Of a stretch of 64,000 nt of DNA, positions 38,957 through 47,121 are shown one piece after another. The stretch's first letter is position 1; every line of letters starts with the position of its first letter. Origin of the DNA: JASGKO01 sp049840595 (GTDB taxonomy: Bacteria; Verrucomicrobiota; Verrucomicrobiia; Chthoniobacterales; Chthoniobacteraceae). A program made the position numbers and the translations under genes. The stretch lies in the NCBI GenBank assembly GCA_049840595.1, contig JASGKO010000004.1:62001-126000 (forward strand), in the 5' to 3' direction. The notes under the pieces are model-generated. The model was not told the DNA's origin. It did not search any database and saw only the letters and a program-made list of their open reading frames with translations.

Positions 38957-40003
38957 ATGCAGCGCACCCCGTTCCAATTGAATCGCAGGCTCCCGGTGGG
39001 GCGGATTTTGCTGTGCGCGATTGTTTCCATGGCGGCCTTTGCCGGGACGGCGGCCGCGCTCCATGCCTGGCTGCCCGTTCGCGTTCCCACGGTGGAGGGG
39101 AAGCTACGGGATTGCGACCTTCACCGGGCGGAGATCAATACCATTTTCCTCGGCAGCAGCCGCTTCGATCACGGCATCGTCCCCGATCTTTTCGACAACG
39201 TTGCTTATGAAGATGGGGTGGTCACCTGCTCCTACAATTTTGGAGTGGATGGCATGAAGTCCGGGGAATGCCTCTATCTTCTGAAAACGATTCTCGCCTT
39301 GCGGCTTCCTCATCTGCAGCGCGTCTTCATCGAGGATCTTCGGTGCGAAACCGGCATCAACCCGAATGAAAAAGGCACGTTGCACGAGCGTTACTGGCAT
39401 GGGCCGGAGGAAACCTGGTGGAGCCTGCGGGCGATCATCGCCGGAACCCATCTGAGCCGCGCCGGGCTTTGGGCCTCGGTCTCGACCATGGCGGATCATC
39501 TGCAGATTTCTGCCGCGGACAATTTGAATGTGGGAAGCGGATTGAGCTGGCTGGTGCCGCGAACCGGCCAGCCTGGGGCCGCCAGGCTGGCCACGAAAGA
39601 ATTCACCGAGGCGGGCTTCGTTCCATTGCTGGGCAGCGAGCCCAAGCCGGGGCAATTCCAGGCGTTGAACAAGGCGGTGGCGGCCCTTCGCAAAAACCCG
39701 GAGGCGTTGAGCGTCACCGATCAGGTCTCCGTCGCCATGCTGGATGAGATGATCCGTCTCGTCCGCAAGGCGGGGCTGGAGCCGGTGCTCGTGCAAATGC
39801 CGACGCCCTATGAGCTGCCCCAGCTTTCCGACCCCAGGCTCATCGGCGTGCCAGTCTATCGGTTCAGTGATGTGGTTCGCTACCCGGCTTTCTACCTCGC
39901 GACGAACCGGCACAATCTCGACCACTTCAACATCGAGGGGGCGAGAAATTTTACGGAGACCCTCGCCGAGCAATTCGCCCTGCAGGATGATGGCTTTCGC
40001 TAG
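38957..40003 (+). CDS. SGNH-like exported protein of unknown substrate
   Basis: A 348-residue protein with an N-terminal signal anchor (RILLCAIVSMAAFAGTAAAL). A block resembling the SGNH nucleophile block follows (TIFLGSSRFDHGIVPDLF), then YNFGVDGMKSGECLYLLKTI, and near the end HNLDHFNIEGARNF, where Asp-x-x-His would be the catalytic dyad placed as in SGNH hydrolases (here DHFN). Membrane-tethered SGNH proteins often acetylate or deacetylate cell-surface polysaccharides, as in AlgJ/AlgX or DltD. The substrate is unknown. It stands alone and ends 1 bp from the convergent pyrC. Confidence 0.7.
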   Translation: MQRTPFQLNRRLPVGRILLCAIVSMAAFAGTAAALHAWLPVRVPTVEGKLRDCDLHRAEINTIFLGSSRFDHGIVPDLFDNVAYEDGVVTCSYNFGVDGMKSGECLYLLKTILALRLPHLQRVFIEDLRCETGINPNEKGTLHERYWHGPEETWWSLRAIIAGTHLSRAGLWASVSTMADHLQISAADNLNVGSGLSWLVPRTGQPGAARLATKEFTEAGFVPLLGSEPKPGQFQALNKAVAALRKNPEALSVTDQVSVAMLDEMIRLVRKAGLEPVLVQMPTPYELPQLSDPRLIGVPVYRFSDVVRYPAFYLATNRHNLDHFNIEGARNFTETLAEQFALQDDGFR

Positions 40004-40004
40004 A

Positions 40005-41302
40005 TCACAGCGACCATACCGTCCTGCCGCTCACGATGGTGCGCACGGCGCGGCCTTTGAGTTCCCAGCCGTGGAACGGCGTGTTCCGGCTGCGGGAGAA
40101 GCTGGCTTCCTTGTCCACCGTCCACTCGCGATCGGAGTCGATGAGCGTGACGTCGGCCGGCGCGCCGGGCGTGAGCGTGCCGCGGTCGAGGCCGAGCAAC
40201 TGGGCCGGGTTGATGGTGTAGAGCGCGATCGAGACGCGCGAGATCGATGGCGCGCTTTCTTGTGGACGAGGATGTCGAGGAACAGGCCGAGCTCGGTTTC
40301 GAGCCCGAGGATGCCGAAGGGCGCCTGGTCGAACTCGACCTCCTTCTCGTAGGTGCAATGCGGCGCGTGGTCGCTGGCGAGGATGGTGATGGTACCGTCG
40401 GCAATGCCTTCGATGAGCGTATCCACATCCGCCTCGGTCCGCAGCGGGGGGTTCATTTTGAAATTGGTGTCGAAGCTCTGGATCGAGGCGTCGGTGAGCG
40501 CGATGTGGTGCGGGCAGATCTCGCCAGCTGAGCGGGAGGCCGCGGCTCCGGGCTTCGCGCAGGATGCGCACGCTGCCCCCGGCGCTGAGGTGCTGGCAAT
40601 GAATCGGCGTGCCGGCAGAGTTCGGCCAGTTGCGCATTGCGCGAGACGATGATTTCCTCGCCCAGCGAGGGCCAGCCGGGCAGGCCGAGCACGGTGCTCC
40701 AGTAGCCCTCGTTCATCACCCCTTTGCCCACGAGATTGTAGTCCTGGCAGTGATCCATGACCACCAGGTTGAACATGCGCGCGTACTCCAGCGCCCGGCG
40801 CATCAGCTCGGGGTTTTGGATGCAATGGCCGTCGTCGGTGAGCGCGACAATCCCGGCCTTGTGCATGGAGCCGATCGGTGCCAGTTCTTCGCCTGCGATG
40901 CCTTTGGTGATGGCGCCGGTGGGCAGCACGTTCACCACGCCTCGTCGCGCGCCTTGTCCTTCACCCACGTGACCACACTCGGGTTGTCGATCGAGGGCGA
41001 GGTATTCGGCATGCAGACTACGGTGGTGAATCCGCCCGCGGCGGCCGCCTTGCGCACCGGTGGAGATCGTCTCCTTGGCCGATTGCCCGGGCTCGCGCAG
41101 ATGCACATGGAGATCGATGAGGCCCGGGGCAAACGACCAGCCCGCTGGCATCGATATTTCCAGCCCCTCCTCGTGCCGGCGACCGGTGGCTTCGGCGAAA
41201 TCGAGCCGCTCGATTCTGTCCATCGGAAAGATAGAGATCGCCGACGCGGTTGATGCCGTTCGCGGGGTCAATGATGTGGCCGTTGGTGATGAGCGTTTTC
41301 AA
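40005..41302 (-). CDS. pyrC: Dihydroorotase, broken by six indels
   Basis: About 431 residues when six single-base indels are corrected, the usual length of type I dihydroorotases. Segments in order: TLITNGHIIDPANGINRVGD; MDRIERLDFAEATG; the zinc motif GLIDLHVHLREPGQ; GGFTTVVCMPNTSPSIDNPS; VNVLPTGAITKGIAGEELA; ALTDDGHCIQNPELM; HCQHLSAGGSVRILREA; EICPHHIALTD; FKMNPPLRTEADVD; ILASDHAPHCTYEKE; NTPFHGWELKGRAVRTIVSG. These include the metal-binding HxH and the Asp of SDHAP. The reaction cyclises carbamoyl aspartate in pyrimidine synthesis. Shifts lie near 41222, 41045, 40940 (missing G), 40617, 40525 and 40245 (missing A). The apparent start is TTG at 41302. An essential enzyme preserved at protein level points to sequence error. 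Confidence 0.9.
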
Positions 41303-41314
41303 TGGAAAGAAGAG

Positions 41315-41664
41315 TTACTGGTCCGCTGCCTTTAATTGTTTGATGCGGTCCTTGGTGAATTGTTCGAGCGCGGTGTAGTAGATGAGCGCGGTGCCATGCT
41401 GCCGCCGCGGGCCTGGTTGTCGGCGTCGATTCGGCCTGGGCATCGCGATAAGTGAGCCACGCCCGTTGGGCGGTTTTCAATTTGGCCTGCCCGTCCTTGT
41501 CGAGCGCCGCGATCGACTTTTTGTAAACCCGGTTCGAACTCGGCATCCGCCTTTTTGAAATCGGAGGCGGCCTGCTGGTTCATCTCGTTTTGCGACTGGG
41601 CATGGGCTGGAGCGAGCGACGAGCGCGGCCAGACAGTCAAGGAGAAGCAGCGGTTTGATGGCAC
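41315..41664 (-). CDS. LprI/DUF1311-like small exported protein, frameshifted
   Basis: About 116 residues. The mature domain reads MNQQAASDFKKADAEF, NRVYKKSIAALDKDGQ, KLKTAQRAWLTYRDAQAE and DADNQARGGSMAP followed by a YTALEQFTKDRIKQLKAADQ end. This fits the lysozyme-inhibitor LprI/DUF1311 family (helical, Ala/Lys/Gln-rich, with W-x-x-Y-R-D). A signal peptide can be assembled only by frame switching (KPLLLLDCLAALVA in one frame, SLAPAHAQSQNEM in another), so at least three indels are present. It lies between pyrB (4 bp) and pyrC (12 bp). Lysozyme inhibition is documented for mycobacterial LprI; here it is inference. Confidence 0.72.
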
Positions 41665-41667
41665 GGT

Positions 41668-42609
41668 TCAGGCATCTGTCTCGCGCACGCCGGCGCAGAG
41701 GAAGAGAACCGCCATGCGGACGGCGAGGCCGTTGGTGACCTGATCGAGGATCACGCTGCGCGCGCTGTCCGCGATATCGCTGTCGATCTCCACGCCGCGA
41801 TTGATCGGGCCCGGGTGCATGATGAGCGCGCCGGGCTTCAGCTTCTCGGCACGCGGCTTTGGTGAGGCCGAAGAGCGAGGTGTATTCGCCGAGGCTGGGG
41901 AAATATTCCTTCCGCTGCCGCTCATGCTGGATGCGCAGGAGGTTGACCACATCGACCTCGGGGAGCATGGAGTCGAAATCGTGCGTGACGGAGACGCCCA
42001 GTTTCTCAAACTCGCGTGGGACGAGCGTGCTCGGGCCGCACGAGGGTGACTTTCGCGCCGAGTTTCAGCAGCGCGTGGATGTTCGATCGCGCCACGCGGG
42101 AAAACAGGATATCGCCGACGATGGCCACGTGAATGCCTTCGACGCGTCCGAGTTTCTCGCGGATCGTGAAGGTATCGAGCAACGCCTGGGTCGGATGCTC
42201 ATGCGCGCCGTCGCCGGCATTGATGATGCTGGCGTCCAGCCGCTCGGCGAGGAACTTCGACGCGCCCGCGGAGCTATGCCGCAACACGATGATATCGGCA
42301 TGCAGCGCTTCGAGATTCTTCGCGGTATCCTTGAACGTCTCGCCCTTGGTCAGGCTTGAGGTGGAGGCGCTGATGTTGATGACGTCTGCGCTCAAGCGAT
42401 AGGCCGCCAGTTCAAAGCTGACGTGCGCGTGCGCGTGCTCGGCTCGACGAAAAATTCACCAGCGTCTTGCCGCGTAGGGCCGGGACTTTCTTGATCTCGC
42501 GTGTGCCGACGTCTTTGAACGCGGCCGCGGTGTCGAGAATGTGCGTGATTTCCGCGGCGCTCAGCGAGGCGATGTCGATTAAGTCTTTGTGATTCCAGGA
42601 AGTGCTCAT
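41668..42609 (-). CDS. pyrB: Aspartate carbamoyltransferase catalytic subunit, broken by four indels
   Basis: About 313 residues, the family norm, once four indels are corrected. Segments: MSTSWNHKDLIDIASLSAAE, FVEPSTRTRTS with the carbamoyl-phosphate site, MSADVINISASTSSLTKGET, DIIVLRHSSAGASKFLAERL, INAGDGAHEHPTQALLDTFT, VAIVGDILFSRVARSNI, MLPEVDVVNLLRIQHERQRK and ALIMHPGPINRGVEIDSDIA. The shifts lie near 42460 (missing T in a T-run), 42432, 42040 and 41858 (extra C). It catalyses the first committed step of pyrimidine synthesis. The start ATG at 42609 overlaps the stop of the membrane protein gene upstream (ATGA). Confidence 0.92.
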
Positions 42610-42980
42610 CTGATGAAAGTGAATGCGGGGCGAAATCCAATCATAATGTATTCCCAGATTCCCCAAAGCCCTGCGCCTGTTCCCAGCAATAGAAAAGCGG
42701 CGATCATCCAGTTGCTGAAGGTACAATGGATCATCCACAGTCCGGTTGCTGCCCAAATGACCGGGAACGACATCAGGCAAAATCCATAATGTCGGACGAA
42801 AAGCGCGCCCGAGCGAAAGGCCGTTTCCGGCATTTCATCTGTGCCATAGCCGTATCCTTTCATCGTAAAGAAAACGAAGCAGGTGCCAGCAATCACCACC
42901 CCCATTTGGAAAATGGTGATGACTGAAACCGCCCGGTGGACCGGTTCGATATAAGCCTCGTTAATCTTTGGAAATAGCAT
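42606..42980 (-). CDS. Membrane protein inside the pyr operon, unknown
   Basis: A 124-residue protein with about four hydrophobic helices (AVSVITIFQMGVVIAGTCFVFF, FCLMSFPVIWAATGLW, WMIAAFLLLGTGAGLWGIW and a C-terminal segment). It is encoded between pyrR and pyrB, 6 bp after pyrR, and overlaps the pyrB start by 4 bp, so it is translated with the pyrimidine genes. The base composition is lower in GC than the flanks. Its place suggests a transport or membrane role connected with pyrimidines, for example uracil uptake, but its sequence does not resemble UraA/PyrP; the function is unknown. Confidence 0.72.
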   Translation of the reverse strand: MLFPKINEAYIEPVHRAVSVITIFQMGVVIAGTCFVFFTMKGYGYGTDEMPETAFRSGALFVRHYGFCLMSFPVIWAATGLWMIHCTFSNWMIAAFLLLGTGAGLWGIWEYIMIGFRPAFTFIR

Positions 42981-42986
42981 GGAGGG

Positions 42987-43556
42987 TTATTTTGGTTCCT
43001 TGTGACTCATCCAGACAGAATCGGCGATGCCGTCCACGCTCTTCAGGCGCACGTGCACGCGCTCGTTTTCGGCGGTCGGTAGATTTTTACCCACATAATC
43101 GGCGCGGATGGGCAGCTCGCGATGGCCACGATCCACCAGCGCCGCATATTGAATTCGCGCCGGACGTCCGAATGAGGAAATGGAATCCATGGCGGCGCGA
43201 ACCGTGCGGCCGGAGAAAAGCACGTCATCCACCAGCACGATGGTCTTTTCCTCCAGCTTGTCGGGCAGAATGGTGCGTTCGACCCGGGGCGGGATGCGGT
43301 GCCGGTGCAGGTCGTCCCGGTGCATGGAGACATCCACCACGCCGGAGAAGACGGATTCACCCGAAAATTGGGTGATTAATTGGGCCAGATGGCGGGCCAG
43401 ATCGACTCCGCGAAGGGGAATCCCGACCAGGGCCAAACGGGAAAGATCCGGGTTGCCCTCGATGATCTCGTGGGCGATGCGCCGAAGGGCGCGTTCGATG
43501 GCGGCTTCGTCCAGCACCAGGGTGGAGCCGGGCGGTAATATACTCGGTTGGGTCAT
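42987..43556 (-). CDS. pyrR: PyrR, bifunctional pyr-operon regulator/uracil phosphoribosyltransferase
   Basis: A 189-residue phosphoribosyltransferase-fold protein. The PRPP loop TIVLVDDVLFSGRTVRAAMD is a near-perfect PyrR signature, and LALVGIPLRGVDLARHLAQL, VDVSMHRDDL and ALVDRGHRELPIRADYVGKN are the other conserved blocks. PyrR senses UMP/UTP and PRPP and binds a conserved RNA stem-loop in pyr leaders; it also makes UMP from uracil. It leads the operon pyrR-membrane protein-pyrB-LprI-like-pyrC. A match to the PyrR RNA site sits just upstream of its own ribosome-binding site (43564-43583), pointing to autoregulation. Confidence 0.94.
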   Translation of the reverse strand: MTQPSILPPGSTLVLDEAAIERALRRIAHEIIEGNPDLSRLALVGIPLRGVDLARHLAQLITQFSGESVFSGVVDVSMHRDDLHRHRIPPRVERTILPDKLEEKTIVLVDDVLFSGRTVRAAMDSISSFGRPARIQYAALVDRGHRELPIRADYVGKNLPTAENERVHVRLKSVDGIADSVWMSHKEPK

Positions 43557-43563
43557 AATCCTT

Positions 43564-43583
43564 GGCGGCCTCTCTGGACCACC
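43564..43583 (-). promoter_or_regulatory. Putative PyrR-binding RNA hairpin
   Basis: On the minus strand the leader reads GGTGG, a ten-base loop TCCAGAGAGG, then CCGCC: a five-pair stem (one G-U) closing a loop identical to the PyrR-binding consensus UCCNGNGAGG. AAGGA, the likely Shine-Dalgarno of pyrR, begins immediately after the stem, three bases short of the ATG. Bound PyrR would cover the ribosome site, as in mycobacterial translational repression. The match to the consensus is seen; binding is inference. Confidence 0.7.
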
Positions 43584-43599
43584 CTTAAAGGACAGGGTT

Positions 43600-43626
43600 C
43601 AAAAAAACCGGGAACTTTGGTCCCGG
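43600..43626 (-). terminator. Terminator between the gene at 43634 and pyrR
   Basis: An 8-bp stem with one mismatch (43608-43615 with 43619-43626, three-base loop) and, on the minus strand, a run of seven T (complement of 43601-43607). It lies 8 bp past the stop of the small gene at 43634-43837. It could also be a constitutive leader terminator for pyrR, but no alternative antiterminator pairing is apparent. Confidence 0.78.
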
Positions 43627-43633
43627 CGGTGGG

Positions 43634-43837
43634 TTATTTATGCTGACGCTGCTCTCTCCAATGGGTGCGGTGTTTCATCACCCAATCGAGGAGTGCTTTG
43701 TCAAAACCAATGTCATGCCCTGCCTTTTCGCTCTCAATCCATTTGTGGCGGAGGATTTCCTCACGCTCGGCCAGTAGTTCTTTATACAACGACGTGCCTT
43801 GCATGAGTTCCGAATTTGCGGGGTGAAATTCTGTCAT
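43634..43837 (-). CDS. Small conserved-looking protein with a DUF4032-like motif
   Basis: A 67-residue, charged, helical protein. The stretch LYKELLAEREEILRHKWIES followed by EKAGHDIGFDKALLDWV and HRTHWREQRQHK resembles short motifs in DUF4032-type and related proteins (HKW-x-S-E-x-A-G-x-D-I-G). The similarity is from memory and not certain. The start is ATG at 43837; longer in-frame sequence upstream reads through the divergent region. A terminator follows at 43600-43626. No signal peptide or membrane helix. Confidence 0.62.
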   Translation of the reverse strand: MTEFHPANSELMQGTSLYKELLAEREEILRHKWIESEKAGHDIGFDKALLDWVMKHRTHWREQRQHK

Positions 43838-44032
43838 AGGCGACTTATTCTTTATGATAAATATACGCCTTCCGTCAATCCCCCGTTGGTATTTCCCTCT
43901 TAACCCGTGGCATACGATGGCTGTCATGATTGTAAGACGTTGGTAATCAACGCTCCATTCAAGATCGTTCCAAAAATATTTTTTGGATGCCTGCGGGCGA
44001 AAAATCCGCTTTGTGCACTGCACAACCTCACA

Positions 44033-45070
44033 CTATCTCGCGACGGTGGCGGCAAGTTTTTCCGCAATGCCTATGAAAGTGTGCGCGACCAGGGTATCCG
44101 GCTCAGCCAGCACAATCGGTCGTCCTCGGTCGCCGGCTTCGCGGGTGGGGATGTCGAGGGGGACACTTCCGAGCAGGGGGACGCCGAGGCGTTTCGCCTC
44201 GCGCTCGCCGCCGCCGGTGCCAAAAATATCATACCGCTGACCGTCGCTCGGGCAGAGGAAGTAGCTCATATTTTCAATCAGGCCAAGCACCGGCACGTTG
44301 ACCTTGGCAAACATGGAGGCGGCCTTGCGGGCATCGATGAGCGCCACCTCCTGCGGGGTGGTGACGATCACGGCCCCGGCCAGGGCGACGGTCTGCACGA
44401 TGGTGAGCTGAATATCACCGGTCCCGGGTGGAAGGTCGAGGATGAGGTAATCGAGCTCGCCCCAGGCCACCTGTCGCAGGAATTGCTGCGTATAACGGGT
44501 GACCATCGGTCCGCGCAACACGGCGGGGGAATCGTCATCGAGCAGGAAACCCATGGACATGAGCTTCAGCCCATATTGTTCAATCGGGAGGATGCGCTCC
44601 TCGTCATCGGCCAGCGGGCGCTCGCGGGAGCCGAACATGAGGGCGATGCTCGGGCCATAAAGGTCGCAGTCGCAGAGACCGACCCGCGCCCCGGCTTTGG
44701 CCAGGGCGGCGGCGAGATTGGCGGCCACGGTGGATTTCCCCACGCCGCCCTTGCCGCTGGCCACCGCGATCACCTGCTTTACCCCCGGGATGGCCGTGGT
44801 GCCCGCGCCGGTGGGTTGCTGGGCCGGGGACTGAATGTCGATCAATACGCGCACGTTGTCCGCCCCGGGGATTTCGCGGAGCGCGGCCTCGCCCTGTTCC
44901 TTGATTTTCTGGGGCACCGCGTAGTCATTCGTCGCCACCACGAGCTGGGCCGTGATGCTGCCGCCTTCGATCCGGATTTCCTTCACCAGCCCAAACGAAA
45001 CGATATCGCGGCTGAAGCCGGGATATTTGACGGTGGAAAGTTTTTCGCGAACGAGGGACTCAGAAATCAT
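44033..45070 (-). CDS. apbC: Mrp/NBP35-family Fe-S cluster carrier ATPase
   Basis: A 345-residue protein: an N-terminal MIP18/DUF59 domain (residues about 1-90, SESLVREKLSTVKYPGFSRD) and a P-loop ATPase with the deviant Walker A motif VASGKGGVGKSTVAANLAAA. Further marks are DCDLYGPSIALMFG and LILDLPPGTGDIQLTIVQ. ApbC/Mrp proteins load 4Fe-4S clusters onto target enzymes using a C-terminal Cys-x-x-Cys pair. Here that site is ENMSYFLCPSDGQRYDIFG: the first Cys is present but the second is replaced by Asp. The start MISESLVREKL at 45070 is favoured over an upstream in-frame start. Confidence 0.92.
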   Translation of the reverse strand: MISESLVREKLSTVKYPGFSRDIVSFGLVKEIRIEGGSITAQLVVATNDYAVPQKIKEQGEAALREIPGADNVRVLIDIQSPAQQPTGAGTTAIPGVKQVIAVASGKGGVGKSTVAANLAAALAKAGARVGLCDCDLYGPSIALMFGSRERPLADDEERILPIEQYGLKLMSMGFLLDDDSPAVLRGPMVTRYTQQFLRQVAWGELDYLILDLPPGTGDIQLTIVQTVALAGAVIVTTPQEVALIDARKAASMFAKVNVPVLGLIENMSYFLCPSDGQRYDIFGTGGGEREAKRLGVPLLGSVPLDIPTREAGDRGRPIVLAEPDTLVAHTFIGIAEKLAATVAR

Positions 45071-45371
45071 GCGGGCATTCTTCGATGGAAACGGGGCGGA
45101 ACGCAACTTTCTATGCGGGGGCTTTTGCGCGAAGCGCAGCGGAGTCGGGCCTATGGGGGGCGAGTGTTGGGTGCGGTAATTTGCAATTCACACGGTCCCT
45201 CGAAAATGTCACCCCGCGCAACGCCGAGGGGCCTCAATTGCAGGGGAAGCTACACGCCACTAGGACGGGCTCCCTCGACTTTATTTCGCTACGCTCTATT
45301 CCGCTCGGGATGACGCCGGGTTGAGGGCGGCCCGCAGTTAAAACTTCGTGTCTTCGTGGTGAAACTTCTGC
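45071..45371. other. Intergenic region, no gene seen
   Basis: Roughly 300 bases between the Mrp gene and rpoN (both read leftward). Short runs such as CCCTCGACTTTATTTCGCTAC recall the low-complexity TTCGCT-type intergenic filler seen at 17190-17230. No stem with a T-tract and no convincing open frame was found. Confidence 0.4.
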
Positions 45372-46775
45372 CTAGTAGCTCTTCCGCATGTTGCTCGGCA
45401 GAATATTCAGCTCGGTGCGGTATTTGGCGACGGTGCGGCGGGCGATCGGGATGCCGCGACTGCTCAGGATTTCCACGATTTCCTTGTCGCTGAGCGGGTT
45501 GCGCGGGTCTTCCTGCGAGACGAGCTGGGCGATCGCTTCTTTCACGCTGGTGTTGCTCATGTTCACGCCCTCGGCGGTCTGGTAGCCGGGGGTGAAGAAG
45601 AACTTCATCTCGTAAACGCCTTGCGGGGTGGAAATGTATTTGCCCGAGATGGCGCGGCTGACCGTGGTCTCGTGCACGCCCACCGCATCGGCGATCTGCA
45701 CCATCGTCATTGGCTTCAGCGCCTGCACGCCGTGCTCGAGGAACTCCTGCTGCCGCGCGACGATTTCGTGCGCGATATTCGAGATCGTTTGCTGGCGCTG
45801 GTGGATGCTCTTGATCAGGAATTTTCCGCTCCGGATTTTGTCGCGGATGTAGTCCTTCACCTCGTTGCCATTCCCGTCCTGGGCCATCAGATCCTTGTAG
45901 GTGTTGCTGATGCGCAGATGCGGGATCTGGTCGCCGTTGAGGGTGATCTGGTAATCTTTCCCGATCTTTTCCACCTTCACGTCGGGCAGGACGTAGTTGT
46001 TGGGATCGGGCGTAAAAATCTGGCCGGGCCGCGGGTCGAGTGTGCCGATGAAATTCGCGGCGCGCTGGATTTGATCCACGGTGGTGCCGAGGCGGCGGGC
46101 GATTTCCGGGAAGCGCTTCTTGCCGAGGTCTTCGAGGAACTTGTCCACGATCCGGAACTCAAGGCTGTTTTCCTTGCCGAGACGGCGGAGCTGGATGAGC
46201 AGGCAGTCGCGCAGATCCTGCGCGCCCACGCCGACCGGGTGGAAGGTCTGGATGAGATCGAGCACGCGGCGCAGGTCTTCCTGCGGCACGCCGGTGTTCT
46301 GTGCCATTTCCTCGGGCGAAGTTTGGAGAAAGCCGATATCGTCGATATTGCCGATAATCAGCTCGGCGGTCTTGCGGTCCTCGGTGCTGAGGTCGCTGCT
46401 GCCGATCTGGTCCATCAGGTGCTGCTGGAGCGTCTCGTTGCTGACGATGCTGTCGAAGAAGAACTGGCGGCGCTCCTCGTCCTCTTGCGAGCGACCGGAG
46501 TAGGCATTGTTCTGCGACATGAAGTCGCGCCACTCGTCGTCGAGCTTGGAGAGGCGGTCGAATTCCTCCTGAAATTCCTCGGCCTCCCGCTGGCGGTCTT
46601 CAATGCTGGGCTCGGTGATTTCCTCCTCAATGACTGGATTGGTCTGAATCTCCTGCTGGATGAGATTCCGAAGCTCCAACATGGGAGCCTGCAGAATCTG
46701 GAGACTCTGCTGCAACTGCGGGGCGAGCACCTGCTCTTGCCGCATGGATAAATTTTGCTGCATGCCTTGGGCCAT
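45372..46775 (-). CDS. rpoN: RNA polymerase sigma-54 factor
   Basis: A 467-residue sigma factor. Region I is present at the N terminus (LSMRQEQVLAPQLQQSLQIL then MLELRNLIQQEI), followed by an acidic linker rich in Glu and Asp (region II), the core-binding domain, and the DNA-binding end with the RpoN box ARRTVAKYRTEL and the helix-turn-helix before it (VQIADAVGVHETTVSRAISG). Sigma-54 recognises -24/-12 promoters and needs AAA+ activators, one of which is encoded nearby at 47495. The ATG at 46775 is chosen; the upstream 94 bp are shared with a divergent small gene. Confidence 0.97.
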   Translation of the reverse strand: MAQGMQQNLSMRQEQVLAPQLQQSLQILQAPMLELRNLIQQEIQTNPVIEEEITEPSIEDRQREAEEFQEEFDRLSKLDDEWRDFMSQNNAYSGRSQEDEERRQFFFDSIVSNETLQQHLMDQIGSSDLSTEDRKTAELIIGNIDDIGFLQTSPEEMAQNTGVPQEDLRRVLDLIQTFHPVGVGAQDLRDCLLIQLRRLGKENSLEFRIVDKFLEDLGKKRFPEIARRLGTTVDQIQRAANFIGTLDPRPGQIFTPDPNNYVLPDVKVEKIGKDYQITLNGDQIPHLRISNTYKDLMAQDGNGNEVKDYIRDKIRSGKFLIKSIHQRQQTISNIAHEIVARQQEFLEHGVQALKPMTMVQIADAVGVHETTVSRAISGKYISTPQGVYEMKFFFTPGYQTAEGVNMSNTSVKEAIAQLVSQEDPRNPLSDKEIVEILSSRGIPIARRTVAKYRTELNILPSNMRKSY

Positions 46776-46869
46776 ACGGGTGGTAAAGTATGTGCGAAAT
46801 CACGTCGTCGGCAAGCAATATTCGCGCCAAATTGAAATTGGGAACAATTACTGCTTCTCTCGGAAAGGT

Positions 46870-47121
46870 ATGAACGCTCAAAAACTGCTTCTCACACTGC
46901 TTTGCGCCAGCGCAATGGCCGGTGCGTGGTTGTTCCCCATCTCCTCTACGGCGCAGGCCGATTTGTCGGATTCACAATTGTCCGCGGCGCTGCTTGAGGT
47001 GCAGGCCCAGCAAAAGCTCATCTCGGACAACCAGACGGCCATCGATACCAAGCTTGCGGCGGTGCAGGAGCAAATCCGCGTCGCCCGCATCTACGTTTCA
47101 CGTTCGGGAGGGAAAAAGTAA
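46870..47121 (+). CDS. Small exported protein
   Basis: An 83-residue protein with a signal peptide (MNAQKLLLTLLCASAMAGAW, cleavage probably after STA or AQA) and a mature helical part (SDSQLSAALLEVQAQQKLIS then NQTAIDTKLAAVQEQIRVAR) that looks like a short coiled coil. GGAAAGG lies 2 bases before the ATG-proximal spacer, a Shine-Dalgarno-like sequence uncommon in this window. It is divergent from rpoN. The stop codon overlaps the start of the next gene by TAATG. Confidence 0.72.
   Translation: MNAQKLLLTLLCASAMAGAWLFPISSTAQADLSDSQLSAALLEVQAQQKLISDNQTAIDTKLAAVQEQIRVARIYVSRSGGKK

Noticed and set aside
40005..42609. pyrB and pyrC as true pseudogenes
   Set aside because: Motifs are conserved across every frame switch and corrected lengths match the families; decay would also erode the sequence.
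43600..43626. A classical PyrR attenuator (terminator/antiterminator pair)
   Set aside because: The terminator precedes the PyrR loop instead of following it, and I found no overlapping antiterminator pairing; translational control fits better.
43907..45313. A 468-codon plus-strand frame over the Mrp gene
   Set aside because: Antisense shadow; the minus strand has the P-loop and other Mrp motifs.
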